Positions 57,457 through 60,883 of a stretch of 60,883 nt of DNA are shown piece after piece (positions within the stretch are counted from its first letter, which is position 1; each line of letters opens with the position of its first letter). The notes under the pieces were generated by a model, which was given only the letters and a program-made list of their open reading frames with translations, made no database searches and had not been told where the DNA came from. Position numbers and translations under genes: made by a program. This DNA is from Flavobacterium bizetiae (GTDB taxonomy: Bacteria; Bacteroidota; Bacteroidia; Flavobacteriales; Flavobacteriaceae). Where the stretch lies: positions 1 through 60,883 of the forward strand of contig NZ_CADCSU010000076.1 in the NCBI RefSeq assembly GCF_902804475.1, given 5' to 3'.

Positions 57457-60400
57457 TTAAAGAGTTAAGTTAAGTCCTAATACAATTTTGCGTGTTGAAG
57501 GATAGACCTGCGTTGCAACACCAGAAATGATGTATTGCTGCGTTGCATCATTGTAAGTAGGAGGAAGCTCAGGATCTACACCAGAATAGTGACTAATGGT
57601 GAAAAGATTTTCTCCGGCGATGTACAATCTTAGGTTCGAAATATTAAGACGCGGAATAGGTACATTATATCCAAGTGTAATGCTTCGCATTTTTAAGTAT
57701 GTTCCGGTTTCTAAGAAACGAGAAGATGCTTTGTTCGACTGACTGCTGTTATCATAAAGTGCCTGAGGATGTGTTGCAATATCTCCCGGTTTTTCCCAAC
57801 GGCTCCATCCGCTATGAAGTACCATTTGGTTTCTGTCGTTGTAAGCACCATCTGAATCAAACTCGGCTCTGGCATAGTTATAAATTTGTCCTCCAACAGA
57901 ATAACTAAAAATAGCAGAAAAGTCAAAATTCTTATAATTTAAAGTTGTAGAGAATCCTCCAAAAAAGTCAGGAGTATAAGTTCCTATTACCTTTTGATTT
58001 TTAGAAGCATCAGCATAACTGCTTGTTTTTACGCGCTCTCCGGCAGCATTTGTAGTGAACCATTGCGGTTTTCCGTTTGTAGGGTCAACACCTGCCCATT
58101 CTGTCAAATACCAGCTGTCAACATCTTTACCTGGCGTTAATAATTTGTTTGCTGAACCAGAAACTCCACTACCATCTCCTACAATAATTTGTTTTCTGTC
58201 TCCATAAAGACTTGTTACTTTATTTTTATTCGTACCAATGTTGGCATCTACAGACCAGTTAAAATTATCTCCTTTAATGATGTCTACATTAATAGAAGCT
58301 TCAAATCCTCTATTGTTTACCGCACCAACGTTTCTCCAGATACCAGTAACTCCAATAACTCCCGGAAGTGGTACATAATACAATAAATCAGAAGTGTTTT
58401 TATTATAATAATCTAAAGTAATGTTTACTCTTTTAAAGAAACTTACATCCAGACCCACACCCGCTGTAAACGTTTTTTCCCAACTTAAATCAGGGTTTGC
58501 CAATTGCGAGATTAGCGCCCCAGGACTTTCATTATAACTACTTTTCGAGAAAGAATATAAAGGAAGGTGAGGATATAAACTGTTTGGACGGTTTCCTACC
58601 GAACCATAACTCGCTCTAAGTTTTAAGTTATTGATATAATCTGCATGAAAGAATGCTTCATTATGAATGTTCCATCCACCACTTATAGAGTAAAAGTTAC
58701 CATATTGTGCATTCTTACCAAAGTTAGAGGCTCCGTCACGACGAAAAGAAACTTGTGCCAAATAACGATTATCATACGAGTAATTTATATTCGATAACAA
58801 AGATTGTACAGCCCATTGTTGTCTTCCACCGCCTACTTTTTCAGGAACAGCAGCAGCATCCGGCGCTACAATTCCCGGAGGAATTCCGGTTGCAATTCCC
58901 TGACTGAATTTTCTATTGTATTCATTCCACTCATAACCTGCAATAGCATTAAAGTTATGTTTGCCAAATGATTTATTAAATTTTAATAATTGATTCGTGT
59001 AAATTCTGTTATAAGTATCAAAGTTATCTTCGATTCTACCTTTTACCGCTAATCCGCCAGAAGATCTTGGATCTGTGTAATAGCTTGAATTTGAATTACC
59101 AAAAATGTAATTGTTTACAGAAGAAAAAGTCAGCCAGCTTGTAAATTTAATATCAAAATCAAGATTGGCTCTCACGGTATAATTTTCAGATTCACCGTAA
59201 TTCCATTGTAAATCATACAAATAGTTTGATCCAGTTGTGTTTACCCAGGTTGGGTTAGGAGCATTTCCTACCAAAGATCCGTCTTCCATATAAGGGCTAT
59301 CCCATGGCATATTTCCGTACAACGCACCAACACTATGTTGTTGATCATAAGTTGTTTCTCTGGTTAAATTTACCTGAGGTCTTAACGTAAACCAAGTGTT
59401 TGGTTTGTACTCAAATTTCATTAAACCATTGTATTTTTTATAATCATAACCTTTAACCGCTCCGGTTTCTTTATAAACACCTACAGAAACGTAACTTTTA
59501 AAGTTTTCACCTCCGCCGCTTATCGATAAGTTATAATCTTCTGCAATACCCGTTTGAGTAGCATTATCCCACCAGTCAAAGTTTTTATTTCTTAATTCAG
59601 GATTCCACCACCAAACATTCTCGAATGCTTGTTTGTTTTCGAATGAATCATATAAATCATATAATTGAGATCCATTCATAATTTTAAAATTCCCGTTATT
59701 TAAAGTGGTCATGGCAGTTTTGGCAGAAAAATTAATAACAGCCTTTCCTGTTTTTCCGCTTTTAGTTGTAACGACAATTACACCGTTCGCCCCTTGTGAA
59801 CCATAAACTGCTGTAGAAGCAGCATCTTTAAGAACCGTCAACGTTTCAATATCAGATGGATTCATGTTGGCAGAACTATTCCCCACAATAACTCCGTCAA
59901 TTACCCATAAAGGATCTGTACTTCCGTTGACGGTGGTTTTTCCTCGAATCACTATTTTTGCTACCGCTCCCGGCTGACCTCCACCTGTATTTACATAAAC
60001 TCCGGAAGCTTTTCCTGCAAGCATGTTTTCTACAGTAGGAGTCGTTACATCAACAATTTTTTTGCTGTCTAAAGTTTGTAATGATCCTGTTAAGCTCTCT
60101 TTTTTGATCTTGCTGTAACCTACAATCACTACCTCGTTCATTTGCTCGCCAACCTCTTTCATTACTACTTTAAGAGTACTGTTTCCTGCTGGTATTTCCT
60201 GATCTTCCATTCCTAAAAAAGTAAAAACCAGTATCGTACCGTCATTTGGAACTTCAATAGCAAAACTTCCGTCGATATCAGTTTGTACTCCCTTTGTTGT
60301 GCCTTTTATAACAACATTTACTCCGGGAACCGGAATTCCTTTTTGATCGACAACCTTTCCTTTTACTATTTTCTGAAAAACAGGCAAATTGGTTTCGTTT

Positions 60401-60540
60401 ACCGGAATCTCTTTAGAAGGTGCAGCTGTTGTAATTTGAAAACTTAAAGACAACAAGGAAAGTAATGTTGTTTTTAAACTTTTTTCAAGTACAGTATGCA
60501 TCCTAAAATTTTTAGGTTTTTTTGAGAATACTTTGTTCAT
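57457..60540 (-). CDS. SusC/RagA family TonB-linked outer-membrane glycan transporter
   Basis: A 1027-residue TonB-dependent transporter. After a signal sequence (cleavage near TTAAPS, about residue 40) a carboxypeptidase-regulatory-like domain covers about 58-135 (VKGKVVDQKGIPVPGVNVVIKGT). The plug domain follows at about 135-250, with NEVVIVGYSKIKKESLTGSL and the SusC hallmark VLKDAASTAVYGSQGANGVIVVTTK. The barrel ends in RKIVLGLNLTL, the C-terminal strand. It takes up oligosaccharides released by GH35 and related enzymes. It is first in the leftward locus; upstream lie paired palindromic sites and a -7 element. No FecR-like anti-sigma gene is seen nearby. Confidence 0.95.
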   Translation of the reverse strand: MNKVFSKKPKNFRMHTVLEKSLKTTLLSLLSLSFQITTAAPSKEIPVNETNLPVFQKIVKGKVVDQKGIPVPGVNVVIKGTTKGVQTDIDGSFAIEVPNDGTILVFTFLGMEDQEIPAGNSTLKVVMKEVGEQMNEVVIVGYSKIKKESLTGSLQTLDSKKIVDVTTPTVENMLAGKASGVYVNTGGGQPGAVAKIVIRGKTTVNGSTDPLWVIDGVIVGNSSANMNPSDIETLTVLKDAASTAVYGSQGANGVIVVTTKSGKTGKAVINFSAKTAMTTLNNGNFKIMNGSQLYDLYDSFENKQAFENVWWWNPELRNKNFDWWDNATQTGIAEDYNLSISGGGENFKSYVSVGVYKETGAVKGYDYKKYNGLMKFEYKPNTWFTLRPQVNLTRETTYDQQHSVGALYGNMPWDSPYMEDGSLVGNAPNPTWVNTTGSNYLYDLQWNYGESENYTVRANLDFDIKFTSWLTFSSVNNYIFGNSNSSYYTDPRSSGGLAVKGRIEDNFDTYNRIYTNQLLKFNKSFGKHNFNAIAGYEWNEYNRKFSQGIATGIPPGIVAPDAAAVPEKVGGGRQQWAVQSLLSNINYSYDNRYLAQVSFRRDGASNFGKNAQYGNFYSISGGWNIHNEAFFHADYINNLKLRASYGSVGNRPNSLYPHLPLYSFSKSSYNESPGALISQLANPDLSWEKTFTAGVGLDVSFFKRVNITLDYYNKNTSDLLYYVPLPGVIGVTGIWRNVGAVNNRGFEASINVDIIKGDNFNWSVDANIGTNKNKVTSLYGDRKQIIVGDGSGVSGSANKLLTPGKDVDSWYLTEWAGVDPTNGKPQWFTTNAAGERVKTSSYADASKNQKVIGTYTPDFFGGFSTTLNYKNFDFSAIFSYSVGGQIYNYARAEFDSDGAYNDRNQMVLHSGWSRWEKPGDIATHPQALYDNSSQSNKASSRFLETGTYLKMRSITLGYNVPIPRLNISNLRLYIAGENLFTISHYSGVDPELPPTYNDATQQYIISGVATQVYPSTRKIVLGLNLTL

Positions 60541-60740
60541 ACTCTTGTTTGGTTTTGGTTAATGATTGTGTTTTTGTTAGTCGTTTTTTTTAAGTTTTGA
60601 TGCTCATTAATGATCACTTTTTGGTTGGTTAAAAAAGAGATTAAAAGCGATAAAAAAGAGCTAATAATTGCGTTGTATTTTATTATTATTCGACGAAACT
60701 ATCGATTATATTTTTATTAACCAAGAAAAAACACAAAAAA

Positions 60741-60777
60741 TGTGCTCGAACACACAAAATTAATGTTCTCGAGCACA
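60741..60777 (-). promoter_or_regulatory. Paired palindromic operators flanking a -7 element upstream of susC
   Basis: Site 1 is TGTGCTCGAACACA (60741-60754) and site 2 is TGTTCTCGAGCACA (60764-60777), with centres 23 bp apart. Between them, on the minus strand, lies TAATTTTG (60755-60762), an exact -7 element, giving a leader of about 210 nt. A regulator bound to both sites would cover the promoter, suggesting repression in the style of LacI or GntR factors. Confidence 0.6.
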
Positions 60778-60789
60778 TAAAATTGTGGT

Positions 60790-60797
60790 AAACGTTT
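60790..60797. promoter_or_regulatory. AAACGTTT palindrome upstream of the operators
   Basis: The 8-bp palindrome AAACGTTT lies within GTAAACGTTTTTTTA, 13 bp upstream of operator site 2. LacI-family operators often have a central CG in such a context. The rest of 60541-60883 has no gene I can support; the true start of the regulatory region runs off the window edge. Confidence 0.35.
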
Positions 60798-60883
60798 TTT
60801 TAGACTAAAAATCATGAGATTATTCTAAAATAAAGCACAAAAAGCACATCGCTTTATTTTAAGCGTATTCGCAACCACAATAT

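Overview
The window looks like a chromosomal segment of a Flavobacterium-type bacterium (phylum Bacteroidota). It is AT-rich, genes lack clear Shine-Dalgarno sequences, and several upstream regions carry the Bacteroidota -7 element TAnnTTTG. It encodes the gliding-motility isomerase GldI, a type III glutamine synthetase, a SusC/SusD pair, and many lipoproteins with acidic residues after the lipid cysteine. No rRNA, tRNA, CRISPR array, integrase or transposase gene was recognised. The assignment rests on gene content and protein style, not on a database comparison.

Layout. 0.1-5.9 kb: M13 peptidase, esterase, two tandem paralogous surface lipoproteins, TerC-family membrane protein. 6.5-10.2 kb: divergent type II and type III glutamine synthetases sharing a 427-bp regulatory region. 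10.3-16.2 kb: a complete curli-type amyloid operon (CsgA-like, CsgB-like, CsgH-like/CsgE split at an A10 run, CsgF, CsgG with a C-terminal barrel, and a PD40-repeat lipoprotein), with a promoter, a direct repeat resembling a LytTR site, an internal terminator after the major subunit and an end terminator. 16.2-24.6 kb: purM, several unrecognised small genes, a GNAT acetyltransferase, a GH92 mannosidase. 24.6-38.0 kb, mostly minus strand: M61 peptidase, small membrane proteins, aquaporin, EamA transporter, an operon of DHH phosphoesterase, gldI and two cyclophilin-FKBP fusion isomerases, a ClC channel, RidA, and cbpA/cbpM. 38.2-50.6 kb: two hypothetical exported proteins, MFS transporter, pyruvate oxidase, guaA, two LysM proteins and OsmC. 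50.9-60.5 kb, minus strand: a polysaccharide utilization locus of susC, susD, a DUF3472 protein, a GH109-like oxidoreductase and a GH35 beta-galactosidase, with palindromic operator-like sites upstream of susC.

Most of the longer intergenic gaps are filled by interspersed non-coding repeats. I separate five families: (A) degenerate elements built from CCACAGATT and AATTCGTG words, often mirrored; (B) 101-102-bp hairpins with perfect 29-bp arms whose sequence differs from copy to copy; (C) 76-79-bp elements with conserved flanks and a covarying central stem; (D) arrays of short palindromes with GGTAGAAA; (E) elements built from AAGGTTCAAAGG words. Several possible upstream start codons lie inside these repeats and were rejected in favour of internal starts.

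The strongest points for follow-up are the A10 run with an in-frame A-AAA-AAG heptamer splitting CsgE, the covarying hairpin families B and C, the LytTR-like direct repeat upstream of the curli operon, the repeated box between the two glutamine synthetases, and the paired operators overlapping the susC promoter.
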